A DNA stretch of 64,000 nucleotides from Bicyclus anynana (lineage: Eukaryota; Arthropoda; Insecta; Lepidoptera; Nymphalidae), in the NCBI RefSeq assembly GCF_947172395.1, contig NC_069091.1, forward strand, positions 558,001 to 622,000, in the 5' to 3' direction. A program made the translations under genes and the position numbers. Numbering within the stretch: position 1 is the stretch's first letter; each line of letters begins with the position of its first letter. A model generated the notes under the pieces. That model saw only the letters and a list, made by a program, of their open reading frames with translations. It had not been told where the DNA came from and searched no databases. Of the stretch, positions 11,043 to 24,231 are shown piece after piece.

Positions 11043-14000
11043 GTAACATTTATTTGGATTAAAATGTTCATATAAATTCAAAGTGTTATTTATTTGTAAA
11101 TCATTTAAGAAAAAAACTATTGAGTGTGGATATAATTTATGACACCTACTTAAATTTATTAGGTAATTATCAAAGAATCGTGATCCCTGCAAACACGAAT
11201 TATTATAACATCTTTTTAGTTTTATATTATGAAATAATCAATAATCTCTTAATTGTTGATTGTTTCACTAATGATGATTAATTTTTGATCTATCGTCGTC
11301 ATAATACGAAAATCATTAATAAATGAAAAACCCCTATATAAAACCTATTCCATTAATAAAGGTGCGCGCTATATTCAAACAATAGAAAATATTTAAAAGC
11401 ATACACAGCACTCGTGAACGCTCAGTTGAGCAACGTTTCAGAAGGAAAAAGGAAAACAATGGCGCCCTCGGTGCCTGTATATTGTAATCCGTATTGAAAT
11501 AAATTCGTTTGTGGGCACGAATTACTGGCCCTTTCGCTAATTGAGGGCCCTTGGCCTCACACAAATAACCTCTTATTTTATTTGGTACCTACACTTATTG
11601 TATAAAAGTCTTAAAGGGTGGTAAAGCTTTCTGCATTGTGGGTTCCGTATTCGCTTAGATTAATGATTATGGCAATGTAAAATTTTGATAATCAAAAATA
11701 TCGAAATAACCAATGATTCATACGACGAAGATGTTTCATTGCTTAGGTACCTATATGAAAAATTTATTATAAGTCTGGGTAAATATAGTGACCCATTCTT
11801 CTACAAAGAGTTTAAGGTTGTTCACAAAGAGTTTTCTCTCAATAGCCTAAAAGAAAAATGTTATATACTGTCTAAGGATGAGGATATTTATATTTTTATA
11901 TTTTGAAACTACAATTTACTGTGGGTATAGGTAGATAGCGATACATTCTGTAGATTGGTCTTAAATTGTATGCCAATATCCTGAAAATTACTGATATGAT
12001 TTGAATAGTTTTTTTAAGGCTTCCGTTTTAGTAAACGAAACTCTAAAAGAAGCTGTTCTACAATACCTATACCAAATAATGTAACAATTATTTTCATTTT
12101 ACCAAAGCTAGCAAAGCTCAAAGTTCTTATGACGTATACAATAAGCACTATAATAATTTAACAAAAACCTTAGATTATTAAAATATAATATAATAACTGT
12201 AGGTTAACATTTAAGTGGCTCTTGAAAAAGTGAAGAGTTTTGGCGCACCTGGTTATTCCGAACAATCCGTGAACTGAAGAGTTACCAATACGTACGTAAT
12301 ACATACCAATTATAATATACAATTTATTTATAACTATAGAACAGTATAACAACCTTCTTTAAACTTAAGGTTAACTGTTCAGAAACTTCTATTGAGTAAA
12401 TTGACCTAAATTGGAACAGTTAAATGGTATTGTCTTTTTTTGTAAAATACAAGACTTACCTTCTATAATAATAATTTACCGAGAAACTAAACAGGTAGAT
12501 ACATATTAGTGGGTACGCAGTTTAATTGACTAAAATCTAATAGTGGAGTATAATCTGAGAGATTGAATTTAGTCCAATGGTTGCCTCTAAAATTCCGGCC
12601 CACCTTCTTACGCTCCTGATCAATTGAAGCTTTTATTTTAACTGTCCTCTGTAAAACTTAGAATAACGTTTGAGGAGTTATATTAAATTAAAATCAGCAT
12701 CGTATCACAACAATAAAGTAACATTTAAATTTTGTTATCCCTATTTGATATCCATCACATGCCATACGCTTTTAGAAGCTTCTTTAAACAAATTATATAC
12801 CTAAATATAAAAGTGTATAGTTTTAAAATACCTATTGAAACTTTACAAAATGTCAAATGTACGTGCTTTAAACGTTTTTTTTTTAATCAATTTGAAACCT
12901 GACAGACATTGCCTCAATATTTTAATCCAGCAGTTCATACGTATTAAATATATCATGTAAATAAATCTGCTTCGAAAATTAAACCTTATTGAATTAAATA
13001 TAAAGTTTATCTTGGTTTAACAACAAAATAATACGAAAAGCAATAAGATATCACTGTTACAAAACTCGTACAGTTTTTAATTGCATTCGTTTGTACGAAA
13101 CACGAATTTGCTTTTTGATGAAACTCACGTTCTGTTAAACAATAAATAATAATAAGAAGGAATCGCGTTTGGGATTCGTTTAAAAATGTTGTGAATTGCG
13201 AAATGGTAATGGTTATGAACTGCATACTAAAAAATGTACGTATCTACATAAAATAAATATGTCTGTTTGTATTCATAACACGCCTTAACCTGTCATTTCA
13301 TTACAAACATATAAGATTATACGAACATCTTGGTAGTTTGTTTTGCTATTGTATAATATGTAATTTCTGATAAACTTACTTTGTTAAATATACTACTAAA
13401 TTACTATTTGTTAAATATTGCACTGTAAGTTAACTTGCGATTACTCTTTCTTAATTCTACATAGGTACCTGCTCCAATCATATTTAATTGCATTACAATC
13501 GAACTGTCATTTTCCAAAGTACTTACTTATACCTATATAAACCTTGAATTTTCTACAATTTATACTTTCGTAGCACCATAACCACCATAATTTATACTTT
13601 CGCACCACCATAAAGATGCCATAGAAGTTCAGGACCTAAACTTCTATAAGTTGATATATCACGAAAATAATAAGGGTAACAAATTAACCCATAAATAAAT
13701 GTTAATTGGTATAAGCCACGGCACCCTTTCGTTGCTGGACGATTTCTCCCAATTTACAAAACAATTTAACCTATTCAAACCCCCACAAATCGCGCCATAA
13801 TGAGATTTTTGAGTTGCAACGTTTCCCGACGCATCTGTCGTAGCCTCGTGTCCATTCTGCTACAGCTTTTTATATTATTTTTTTCGTGGACTCCTTTTGC
13901 AGTTACAAGTCGATCCGATTTGTCTCCGGGGGGTCGGGATTGTACATTGGTAACGATTACTGGTGAGTTTTGTTATTTGTTACGTTTGTTGCACGTCCTT

Positions 14001-17000
14001 TGATTGTCTGAATGTGGCGGATTTGCGATTTAAACACTATTCAGTTTAGGAGTATGGACCATTTGGAATCGCAAAGAGGATTAGAGAAAGTATTTTGAAA
14101 TTATATCTGTTACCTTGTAACATTTGCTTATAGAAAAATGCTTTGAATGTTCTTACAAACCGTATGAACTTCGGATTTTTTATTGTCATTTTTCAGCTTT
14201 TAAATGAAACAGTACAGAGCAATATAGACGAACATTCTTGTTATCATTGTACCACATCGTTACCAAAACGTTTTTCTACATTTTGTATTAATGTATACAA
14301 TAACTAGTTATTGTTTCTTGTACCTATACTTTATTTTTTTTTTAACTGTGTACAAACAAAATGCTTATTAAATACAACCATTTATTTTAAAGCCATATGA
14401 CTTTACATTTTATTCTTCGATTAGCGCTACGTACTAACTACGAACTAATACATTAAGAAATTTATTGTTATCAGCAATCCAGCAGTCCTTCAGTTTTAAT
14501 AGAAAAGATCATAAGAAAAGGTTTGCACTCCCACGGATTTTCGAAATGTCTGCTGCATATTGCTCCCTATCAAGCTAACGAGTCTCATGAGAGTTACATC
14601 TCAGTCGCTGAATAAATCATCTGCCTACATTTCAGACACGTCGATTTAATTAAGTCCTTACGTATAACACGTGAGACTGAATGGTACCATGCCTTTGCAT
14701 TGTGCGACACTAGCGTCGCATTGTTGACAAGCAGTGGGAGGTTGGCCCGCTTTCCGAACGCACCTGTCAACCGCGCACCATAGACAACATTCAATTTTAA
14801 ATTTCGAACGATAAGGTCCAAAATGAGTGAACGAAACACGCGTGGGCCTTTTACAATGTAAAGGAATAAACGAATGTCTCAATATGGTGCGACGACGTGT
14901 TAAGATCGTATTGTCGGTTTCTGACAATGGCGATAATTGATCGAGTCTACCTCATGCAGATGTCGGCGCACCCTTTATTTGTAGCTTGTTACATAGATAC
15001 AAAATTTATTTCGTTTGTTTAGATGTCTTTATGTAGATTGCTGAGGCTTTTGACATGTGAAGTGGCAGTGGCGTCTGCTGTGAGTTTTTTTCTATTTATT
15101 GCCACCGCAAGCCTTCTGACATTTTAATTTTGTTTTCTCAGAAGGAAGACAGCTTCACAGTTTGTGATTTAAATTAAAACATTTTAATTTTAATGCGTTT
15201 ATGATGAACGACGTAATTCCACTTTCATATTGTGGGCACTACTATAACTTTGTATCCAATCATATTTGTACGACCACGAACCATTTATAATTCGATCCAC
15301 GTTACCTACTGTACCTCCCGCGCACCTCGTCCTGTCTGTCTATTTCTCAAGTCCCGCGGAAAGCGGATATTTTCCGAGATAAATAGATAGTCTATGTTTT
15401 AATTCATAGTTTATTTCCATTCCAAATTTTAGTCAAATCATTTCTGTAGTTGCGGCGTGAAGGAGTAACAAATATACACTTCGCACACAACTTTTCGCCT
15501 TTATTAGTGTTACGAATACCAAAACTTTTCAATGTCACGTTTTAGTTTTAAATTCTCCAATATGTTTTCCTTTTCTTCACATTGAAATGGATATATGAGT
15601 CATAGGAAGCCATTGCAGGTACCTACGTAAACTTAAAGTCTTACTCGCGGTAGGTAAAGTTATTCATAAGCTTACAATATTCAAAACACGTATGACTCAG
15701 GAGTTTGTAATACAATATACCAAATGTTTTACGTTAGGAATACAGCTACACAAAACATCATTACGTAGTTTGTGAACTGTATAAACCGGATAATGTTAAG
15801 TATTTACTACCAAATCTATCTAGTTTTTAGTATCTGTGTTTAGGGTCCCATTTTGCAATCCGTCATTCGAATCAAATTCATAAGACTTCTGTATAAGCTC
15901 TTTTGAATAATAATATATAATTTTCATTTTTTTAAGCAAAGCCTAAAATGTGTTTTACCTACTTCAAGCTACGCATAATCCACGAGAGGTCTGGTTCAGT
16001 TGTTTTGGAGATCAGAATAGCATGAAAAGACGGTAAATCAGACAAAACAAAATAATTGTTTTCTGCTCTGTAGCTTGTATAAAACCATCTAAAGTTTTGA
16101 TAATTCAATTCAACTTATACCTCTGCTAAAGCAATTAAAATATGTATTTTAGTATACCGAGATACCAAGATTAACAACGTTTCTAAATGCGTGTACGTTA
16201 CCTATGCACTCACATAGATTTACATACAGTTTAACAGTGTAAATGCAATTGTAAATGTATAAAAACAAGACGATCATTCAATCAATCATTCATCTTAACT
16301 ATAGTTTGTCTATGGTTTTGTTGCACGTGTCTTAAAGCTCCATCTTGAATTTCACAAATAGCGGTCATTTAACCTAAGATATCTTACCAAAATCGAATGT
16401 AAATGCGTGTTCAGTAAGCAGCAGTGCCACAATGCACATGTAAATACGTTACGTGTTGTGAAGGTAAGCCAAAACAATCCATCAAACGCGTTTGTCAGTC
16501 CGTCTGTCACGGCGGCCGACGCTACCGTTAGCTATGGCTCTTTGTTATGTAAGTAGGTGGGTAACGAAAATTTTCAAATGCAACTGTCCTGACAAAAAAC
16601 AACGCAGCTTACAATGTTGAATTCTTTGCATTTATTTGAATGCATCTTGATGATTGTTAATGAATATTCATTTTGTGAATAACTATCGTACGTCAGCAAT
16701 TTCGTCCGTTTGTTGTCTATTAGAAGACCCCTCTAACTTTAAAGAATAGTACTCTCATACAAAGTTCTCGCTCCCATTTCAGCCTTTCCAAAGTAACTAT
16801 CTATGTTACAAAAGAAAGTACGTGCCAACATACTGTCCTTGCTTTTAAAAAGCTTCAGTAGTTACAGCTAGGCTGACCACTCAGTCAGATCAGTATAGGT
16901 AAATACTGATAATAAAATTTATTTTGTTGCTAAACTTGCAGACATTCTAGCATCCAGGTTTTGATGGGGTTTTTATATTAATGTAAACCGCACGCAATTC

Positions 17001-17788
17001 TGGTTTAAAGACTCATCTGAACAGGAACGGATAATAGATAATATAGGTAAATTTTAACTGTGTCTTACAGAATAATGTAAATGAAGCAATAACACTTCAA
17101 CCTATTTCTTTAATCGCATACTCTAATTGCACTTTCTCACAATAAGGTTTTCCCACCAAACAAGAGGGCTTATCTAATAAATCTTTCTATTTTCAAAACA
17201 TCCACTCCGCACCACAAAAGATATACAAATGCGTATAAGCCCAAAACAAAAACTTAAATCCCACACTCGTAGGAACAAAAACACTCATCATTATCAAAAC
17301 ATTAGCGCGCGGCTATCCGCGGGACGCCAATTATTTTTAGTTGCAACCCCATCATGCGACGATTATTCGGACTGGCAACACCGTTTCACTCGTTTATCAT
17401 TACATTGGTCAGACGCGTGCCGGCCGCCATGACACGCGACTCTCACGAGATTTTTATTTTCCTCTTAAAATAATCACGTTTTGTTGCAATTATTTTCAAG
17501 TTATACCTATTATGTGGGAGCAAACAGTTATAATTTATTTTATAATAAATCATTACTATCTTGTTTCGTTGTCAGCACGTAATTGGTTATTAGATTCATT
17601 CATCTGGTAATAATGAAATTACCCTGGAAATTATGAGCCCGTGACTTCATCCGCCTCCTCCTCCTTAGTCCAACCCTCTCGCAAAATTTAAGTTCTTAGC
17701 GGTTCTTCTTAGCTTGTACGTCAAGCAGTTTTTATATTACAAAATATCGATTTTGTTTTGTTTTATTGAAAAGTAAGCAATAATTCGA
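11043..17788. other. Gene-poor AT-rich DNA
   Basis: About 6.7 kb with no recognised gene family, tRNA or rRNA. The only coding candidate is a signal-peptide-like open stretch at 13800-13962. Candidate regulatory role for slp is inference from distance and absence of genes only. Confidence 0.35.
13800..13962 (+). other. Possible first exon with signal peptide (weak)
   Basis: An ATG opens 54 codons that begin with a basic segment and a strongly hydrophobic stretch (LVSILLQLFILFF), followed by small residues suitable for signal-peptidase cleavage. It ends at a consensus-like 5' splice site, ACTG|GTGAGT. I found no matching downstream exon and do not recognise the peptide, so chance is a serious alternative. 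Confidence 0.15.
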
Positions 17789-17817
17789 TTAGGTTAGGTT
17801 CGGTTAGGTTAGGTTAG
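17789..17817 (+). repeat. Interstitial telomeric (TTAGG) block
   Basis: Five complete TTAGG-type pentamers plus a partial one, with a single substitution (TTCGG in the third unit). TTAGG is the canonical insect telomere unit. The block is far too short for a telomere and lies inside ordinary chromosomal DNA. Confidence 0.85.
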
Positions 17818-19379
17818 TTTAAAAAATAATATATTTTTGTGCATATGGCTCATTTTGTATATTCAATAGTCAGGTAGGTACGTACTCTAATCGTGCAAGT
17901 GGAGCCAAACAAAGCGACAATCAAAAATATCAGGAGACTGAACTTTCCCAAACTTCTCATGGCTCTCAGAGCTCAGTGCACTCTAATCTTCATAACAAAC
18001 GTTTAATCGTGAGCAATTAGTATTTGCGCGCCAACTGAGCCGGAGGAGCAATCACAATGGCGGCGTGTTTCACACAAATAGCGTTAATCTGCAATTCGCG
18101 CCGCGTCCCCTGTCGCTCGCAGTCGCACTCTACGCACCCAACGTTTCCGCCTTTTGTCGCCAATCGTTCAGAAATCGCCACTCGACCGCGTACAGCTTTC
18201 ACGATTCCATTCCTTTTTAGTTCATTCCTTTTCTTACATTCCTTAATTGTGGGAAAAGGGCACTACACTTTTGCAATGTCGATTGTGAGAATTATTCTCT
18301 TTATTATTGTAATGCATTTCGAGATGGTCATTAAATGTTTATATAAAAATCAATTCTTGCTTGTTAATTGGTGTGAGCAAATACGTGTTTAAGTATGTAG
18401 CTCTTACTTTATAAACATTGTAAGAAGTTATTGTTACTTATTGTAATGTAATGTAATATTTTAATTGTTATATACAAACTGTAGGATCAATGAATAGAAA
18501 ACAACCTATGTAAAACAAATTCGTAGATAGAATTATGAATAATTGAAAGAAATACAATAATTAATAATGGTCAAACATTAACATCTATTAATGCATAATC
18601 CTATCCATTACGAACCTATACTTATTATTTCGTAATTAAGTTGATATCAAGTTCACGCAGTGCCTGAAGATAAATCTGTGATCGTTGATACGGCGCTATA
18701 ATGTGATACCTCTTGACCTCCGATGAGTTCAAGAGGCGAGATAACACAGCCACCCCTTGTTTCGTGCCCGCAAAAAACACAGTTTAAAATCTAAACGACC
18801 TTTACAATATCCCGATTAGGTTTTTGAACCCCGAAGCGTTACGAGTAATCCCAAAACTAAACATGTCGCAGAGGAAACATTTACAAACATAAAACTGTGT
18901 TTTTGCACCCGTTCAGTCACCGCCCGGAGGCAGGCGGCCGGCCTCCCGTTCGAAAACAATTAACGGTGAAAAATAAAGAAATAGGGCAATAATACACGTA
19001 TTAAGCTCTCATGGGGCGGCCCGGGGCGCGGTTGTGGGAACCGCGGTATTGTTTTTGGACGAGCACATTGAGATTGCTCATCCGCCTGACTTCGCCGAAC
19101 GATCGAGCGACAGGCAGACGTCATTTGGAACTAGTCGGAGAGAAATGAATCGCTCCTGAATTGAGACGCATATGGCGAATTGGATTTATTGTTGGTATTA
19201 AAAAACTTTGTGTGAAACAACATTTTTATGTTGTTTTAACTCCACGCTGGTTGCACAAGGGTCTTGCGCAGTGAGTGATGTTTAATTTCAATCAATCATG
19301 TGTGCTACAACTACGAAGATCAATATTATTGAACTCTTCCTTACTCCGTTAATAAGGATAGTAGGTACAGGTCTACTAA
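17818..19379. other. Gene-poor DNA with CpG-rich patches
   Basis: No recognised gene. CpG-rich patches at about 18010-18190 and 18910-19150 contrast with the AT-rich surroundings. The second includes GCGGCCCGGGGCGCGG and TATTGTTTTTGG (forkhead-like). They are candidate enhancers or unmapped exons; nothing in them reads as a known protein. Confidence 0.3.
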
Positions 19380-19630
19380 GACGTGATAAGGTGCATCAGA
19401 TTTCGGAGGGTGTAGATTCCGGTCCGGGGCCTCAAACTTTCAGTTGTGTATTTTAAGAAATTAAATATCACGTGTCTCAAACGGTGTGAAAAACATCGTG
19501 AGGAAATCTGCATAGGTACCTACTTGCGAATTTTCATAATTCTCTGCGTGTGTGAAGTGTGCCAATCCGCATCAAGCCAGCGTGATGGACTATTTGGCCT
19601 AATATGGGTTGATGATGATTATGATGACCT
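19380..19630 (+). mobile_element. tRNA-derived SINE, diverged
   Basis: Same family as the copy at 32690-32995, read here on the plus strand. It contains a degraded box B (GTAGATTCCGGTCC), then AAATATCACGTGTCTCAAACG, GTGCCAATCCGCAT, CCAGCGTGATGGACTA, and a GATGATGATTATGATGA tail. The first part of the tRNA-like head is poorly preserved. Confidence 0.7.
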
Positions 19631-21169
19631 ACAGGTATCTAACAGATGGATGACGTCACGCCTAGCCTAGTTACCCTACCAAACAATCATGTCTGCTTTC
19701 TTCTAAATACAATCAAAGATATAATGATGATTTGTAAATCATAAATTAGGTACAAATTGTAATAGGTACCTATTTATTTTAAATGAGCAACCGCTGAGTT
19801 TACTGTCTGCTCTTTACAGCAATATCCGGTGGAGGAGTCACTAGCTAAGGTCATCATTGACAGACTAGCCTTGTTGAAAGCATATCCTACTTGCACTATT
19901 TGTTTAATGGAAAATGAAAATGAAAATATCTAACAATACATTCCACATATCTTTCAATCTTATTAAGCCCTTCACTATTCGAGACTAAATTACCTAATCG
20001 AATGGCATCAACAGTTTCCGCACTCAGCGTGCTTTTTAAAAAAACAACAACCTCTTTAGCAGTAGAGTTGTCCGTTAAACAATGACACAACACGTGCACG
20101 ACTCGACTCTCGACTCGACTCGCGGTGATTTGGCACGCGCGGCTCGCCCCCCGCGCCACCTCGCCCACTTCGCACGCGCCCTGACACCTCTTTAAAACCC
20201 TCTGTAATATGCGCTTCATTTGTGAAAAACTTCATTGTCTAAACTTTATTGTGTCCAGCATATAACGTATCCGGAAAAGTAACTTTCATAACAGTTTTTG
20301 TCTGCAAAACTGTTGTTAAACTATACAATACAATATAACAAATTAATTTAAAATTATGTTCTTGAAAATATTAGGAAACTGAAAATACAAGAAGAGTAAA
20401 TATACTAAATAAACACTACCAGCACCAAAACAGTATCCTAGTGATGATAGTTAATAACCATGCGCAGCGATAGTCACTTAATACCTATCAAGTCAAAAAA
20501 AATATAGGTATTTAAACTCGGTACCTAGCTAAAACTATGCGTGACATTACTACTACACGATCATGTATAGGTATAGCTAGACTAGAAGATTAAAAACCTT
20601 TGTCCTATTGGGGGAAAACGAAAGAAATAGTTTATTCTTATATGTTAACAAAGGTAGTTATTTGATGCAAGTTTCACTGCGCTTTGAGTGGATGCCTGTC
20701 TAATATATTTTAAAAAGACAAGTTTTTTTCTATTTCTAGTCAGATAAAGTTGTTTATATTAAATCACGGAGATCCGGAAAACCTTTCGGTATTGTAAAAC
20801 TTCGTTCATACATTCGTTCAAAATACAAATACACCACTAAACTAATCGGCAGTATCAGAGACACATTTATATCCTTACCGTGGGAATTATTATTTATCTT
20901 TTATTTTTGGAAATTTCAAAATGAGATTATAATCTCCATTGCGATAGGTAGGTACAAATAAATATTCCATTTAACGTTATACTAAACTAAATTGAATTAA
21001 GTAATTTAGGTAGGTACAATCAGCGTCATAATCAGCGGGACACAAAAGAAAGGAAGAAAATTGATCTATTTTTTTCTTATCACTGGCTACTCACATTTAA
21101 TTTTTTTTAATTCTAGGTCAAATTTGAAAATGGAACATTAGTTGACAGTTTATTTTATTATTCATCATC
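19631..21169. other. Gene-poor DNA with one CpG-rich patch
   Basis: A CpG-rich patch at about 20085-20190 contains GACTCGACTCTCGACTCGAC and lies within a 107-codon minus-strand open stretch (19896-20219). I do not recognise its product and it lacks splice or family support. The rest is featureless. Confidence 0.3.
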
Positions 21170-21480
21170 ATAGAGCCGATGGACGTCTACTGCTGTAGGT
21201 ACATAGGCCTCTCCCTGTAACCCGCTTGATGTCTTCGGTCTACCTAGTGGGGGGTCGACCAGCACTGCGCTTTCCGGTGCGGGGTCTTCATTCCAGCATC
21301 TCGGGACTCACTAAGTTATGTCAGTGAGTTTGGTTCTTTTACGGATCTCCTCATTTCTGAGTCGATCACGAAAATAAACTCCAATCATAGCTCGCTCCAT
21401 CGCTCACTGAGTGACTTTGCCCAGCTTTCCTTTTCAACGTTGCCCAGCGCCCAACCGAGCTGGATTCGACGGCTTTTTTT
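21170..21480 (-). mobile_element. RTE-like LINE fragment
   Basis: The minus strand reads, with frame breaks, the tail of the LINE polyprotein: pieces like AMERAMIGVYFRDRLRNEE, IRKR and TDIT match the better copy at 24425-24895. Truncated at both ends. Confidence 0.65.
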
Positions 21481-21559
21481 CATTCGTTTGTTTTAATTTT
21501 TAACCGGCGACTTGATTTTAATGCAAGATAAGGCTCGGGCTCACGGTGCTCGCTTAGAG

Positions 21560-21668
21560 GCTGTACAGACTACTTTAGTATTTTAGTCGAGTACAAAGCA
21601 TTTTTGGATTTACCGCCCAAAAATCGTTCGTACTCGACTAAAATATTATAATAAAGAAGTCCGGACTA
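21560..21668. mobile_element. Small inverted-repeat element (MITE-like)
   Basis: Arms AGACTACTTTAGTATTTTAG..TCGAGTAC on the left and GTACTCGACTAAAATATTAT..AAGAAGTC on the right pair with few mismatches. CAAAAAT/ATTTTTG also pair closer to the centre. About 110 bp long with no coding content. Confidence 0.6.
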
Positions 21669-23039
21669 GGCCTTAGTACTTACATGTTAGTCAATTGATT
21701 TGTTGTTTATTTTAATAGGTTTATAATAATAATTAATAATGACCATAATAGTGAATAAACCAGCTGCACACACAATTATTATTTAGGTATTTAAATAACT
21801 TTCGTTGTTTACTATGCGACTAAATTAAATTAAGACAATTAGCCACTTTTATTCGCCTTAATTTCGACGCGCTAGTAGGTACTAGGTATAATATCTAATT
21901 GTATAAAATATTTGGTCCTATTCATTAGTAAATACCTACTTAACTATTTTTGTTTTCTTTTTTTTAAAAAAAACTATTTAACTAAAAAGCTTTGAGCTCG
22001 ACCTGCCCTACTTACAATCAAAGCATAAAATCGAAAGGTAATCGCGCTTTAGCCAAACTTTTATTGAACTTTTTATATTTAAGTATTTCAGTAAGTACAT
22101 TAATTATATACTACAAAAAAGGTTCAAAAACAGAGAGAAAGTACATACTTCAAAATGTAACTATTTAATTTGTAAATGTTATAAAAATAAACATGAAATT
22201 AAACACTTAGCGCCATCTGTCGGACAGTAGATAAACTAAAATACTAGCGCCATCGTGTTACGAGTAGCGCCAAGATTTTAAATTGTTGTTTTATTAATAT
22301 TTACTATTCCTTTATCAATATTACTATTCCTTTAAACATCAAATAAATTAAGGACAAAATGATAAATAAAATAAATCTGGAATATTCTTATCCTATTATA
22401 TTATGGTCCTTTTGAACGTAAGAAAGTAAATGAAATAAATTTCTTTCATAATTTTTCTAAAGTTGCAATTTTTTACCAGCCAATTTATTATTTTGCAGTA
22501 CAGGTGATATATCTTATAAAATGTTACCCTGGAGTCTGCAAACAAGCAACTCGACTCTTCTACTTTTCGCAAAATAAGTAATTTGCTACTCAAGACGTCA
22601 TCACTGTCCAAAATATATTGATCTATGGATACTATACCCCCATATACACTTGGGGATCACACTAAATTGGCTAAGTATAATATCAAATTACGAATTACGA
22701 CCAACAGAGGGCCAGCAAATATTTGATGTCGCGTAGGTAATTGTCATACGAGACGTATCTCGTTTTACGTTGCCCTTTTTGGTGACCCTTAGGGGAAAAA
22801 CAATCTTATATTTGTTTCTATTTAAGGGAAAAGAAACAACTTTCTTTGCTGACAAACATGTACCATAATTATGTATAGGACTACCTTACTTTCATAGTAT
22901 AATTAATAATTATAAGATAAATAATAAGGGTAAGTAAAGGGTAAGTAATTATAAAAGAAATATTAAACTCCCCCAATGGTTTAATATTCCTTGCATCATT
23001 AGAAATCCATTTACCACTGACCATCATTACCCGTATCTC
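21669..23039. other. Intergenic DNA, nothing firm
   Basis: AT-rich sequence with no recognised gene. Two GCGCCATC-type words near 22211 and 22246 are of the sort found at ends of lepidopteran repeats. Confidence 0.3.
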
Positions 23040-23195
23040 TATACTAATTTTATAAAGAGGAAAGATTTGATTGTGTGTTTGTATGGAATTAATAGGCTCT
23101 GAAACTACAGAACCGATTTGAAAAATTATTTCACTGTTGGGTACCTACACTATCCCTGAGTACTACAGGCTATAATTATTATATATTATTAAGAA
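23040..23195 (+). repeat. Interspersed repeat ('ACTAATTTTATAAAGAGG' type)
   Basis: The segment starts with ATACTAATTTTATAAAGAGG and continues through CTCTGAAACTACAGAACCGA and ACTACAGGCTATAAT. This phrase order is repeated across lepidopteran genomes, and related words appear here at 34110-34312 and 59885-60010. I believe it is a non-autonomous DNA element, possibly Helitron-like, but the class is unproven. Confidence 0.5.
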
Positions 23196-23415
23196 ACTCT
23201 TTGAAAACGTTTTTACACAAAATCTTTTAACAAAGGTTTTTTTTTTCAAATAGTTTAAATTTAGTTTAATATTTAAAAAAAAAACTTGAAAAGGTAACAT
23301 TTAACCTGTCACTCTGTTGTCTTGCGCATGTTATGAAAAATAAATTAAATATTATTATAACAATTACATTACAAAATATATTTTAGATATTTGGTAATGT
23401 TTTTATTTAAAAACC

Positions 23416-24231
23416 ATGAATATCCACAAACTGTGGGAGTACAAGGAATACGTCAACGTAAACGGAATGATGCTGAGCAGTGAGCTGATATCGCTCCTGC
23501 ACAACTCTCTGACTATGCTGCAGGTGGAGAACCACTTCCTGCACGTCCAGTACTGGGGCCAGCTGTACGCGCTGGACGCGGACTACCACATCGCGGTCGG
23601 CATAAACAGGGACGCGCTCACGGACAGGAAGTACTACTACACCACCGACTTCAAATTCTGGGGCTTGCTGCCCAAATCGAAGAAGAAGTACAAACATCTC
23701 GCTTTATTAACCACATATCCGTTCAGCGGTGACCCGTCACTGAAGATCAAAGTTTTAGATGAAGCCTTAGACGAAAATAACCCAGACAGATGTCCGGTCA
23801 TGAAAGAGGAGAGTCGTCTCGCTGCAACTATTAGCAACATTTGCGACGAAGCAGGAATATGCGCTCGAGGACAAATCCTAAAACAACCAGATGGGACGAT
23901 TGTCATAAACCCCAACTACTACGGACTGACGGGCTCCGAGGCGAAGCTCCTCAAGTCCTATCTCCATATACGGACTCCACAGCATCGCTGGAATACCAAT
24001 CTTCTAACCAGACAGGACTACAACTACAGCATGGATTTCTTGGACTCGATCGACCAAGACATACCGAGCGGCTGTTGGAACCTGTCTCTCGAGCAGAACG
24101 GCAGTGTTGTGTATTTGAAGAGTCTATATTGGCCCGGCATGATGTATTTCCATAAAGTGAGAACACCGGAGGCTGGTTTTTTATACGTTGGTAACGGTAG
24201 AAAAAATTTGGATGTGCCTTTTCTACTTTGA
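23416..24231 (+). CDS. RSPH9: Radial spoke head protein 9 homolog
   Basis: Intronless gene for 271 residues, close to the roughly 276 of animal RSPH9. RSPH9 is a component of the radial spoke head in motile 9+2 cilia; in insects the expected site is the sperm flagellum. The protein aligns over its whole length: YWGQLYALDADYHIAVGI near residues 46-63, the YFHF-like YLHIRTPQ, LDFLDSIDQDIPSGCWNL-type segment, the LYWPGM segment, and the terminal GFLYVGNGRKNLDVPFLL, which mirrors the conserved family end. The ATG at 23416 places the N-terminus where the family begins; no acceptor or longer frame upstream is needed. A poly(A) signal AATAAA lies at 24248-24253, only 17 bases past the stop. RTE debris follows immediately. 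Confidence 0.9.
   Translation: MNIHKLWEYKEYVNVNGMMLSSELISLLHNSLTMLQVENHFLHVQYWGQLYALDADYHIAVGINRDALTDRKYYYTTDFKFWGLLPKSKKKYKHLALLTTYPFSGDPSLKIKVLDEALDENNPDRCPVMKEESRLAATISNICDEAGICARGQILKQPDGTIVINPNYYGLTGSEAKLLKSYLHIRTPQHRWNTNLLTRQDYNYSMDFLDSIDQDIPSGCWNLSLEQNGSVVYLKSLYWPGMMYFHKVRTPEAGFLYVGNGRKNLDVPFLL

Noticed and set aside
18057..18392. 111-codon plus-strand ORF
   Set aside because: The first half is CpG-patch sequence and the second half AT-rich hydrophobic; no family match.
19896..20219. 107-codon minus-strand ORF over a CpG-rich patch
   Set aside because: No recognised domain, splice partner or homology; composition follows local GC.
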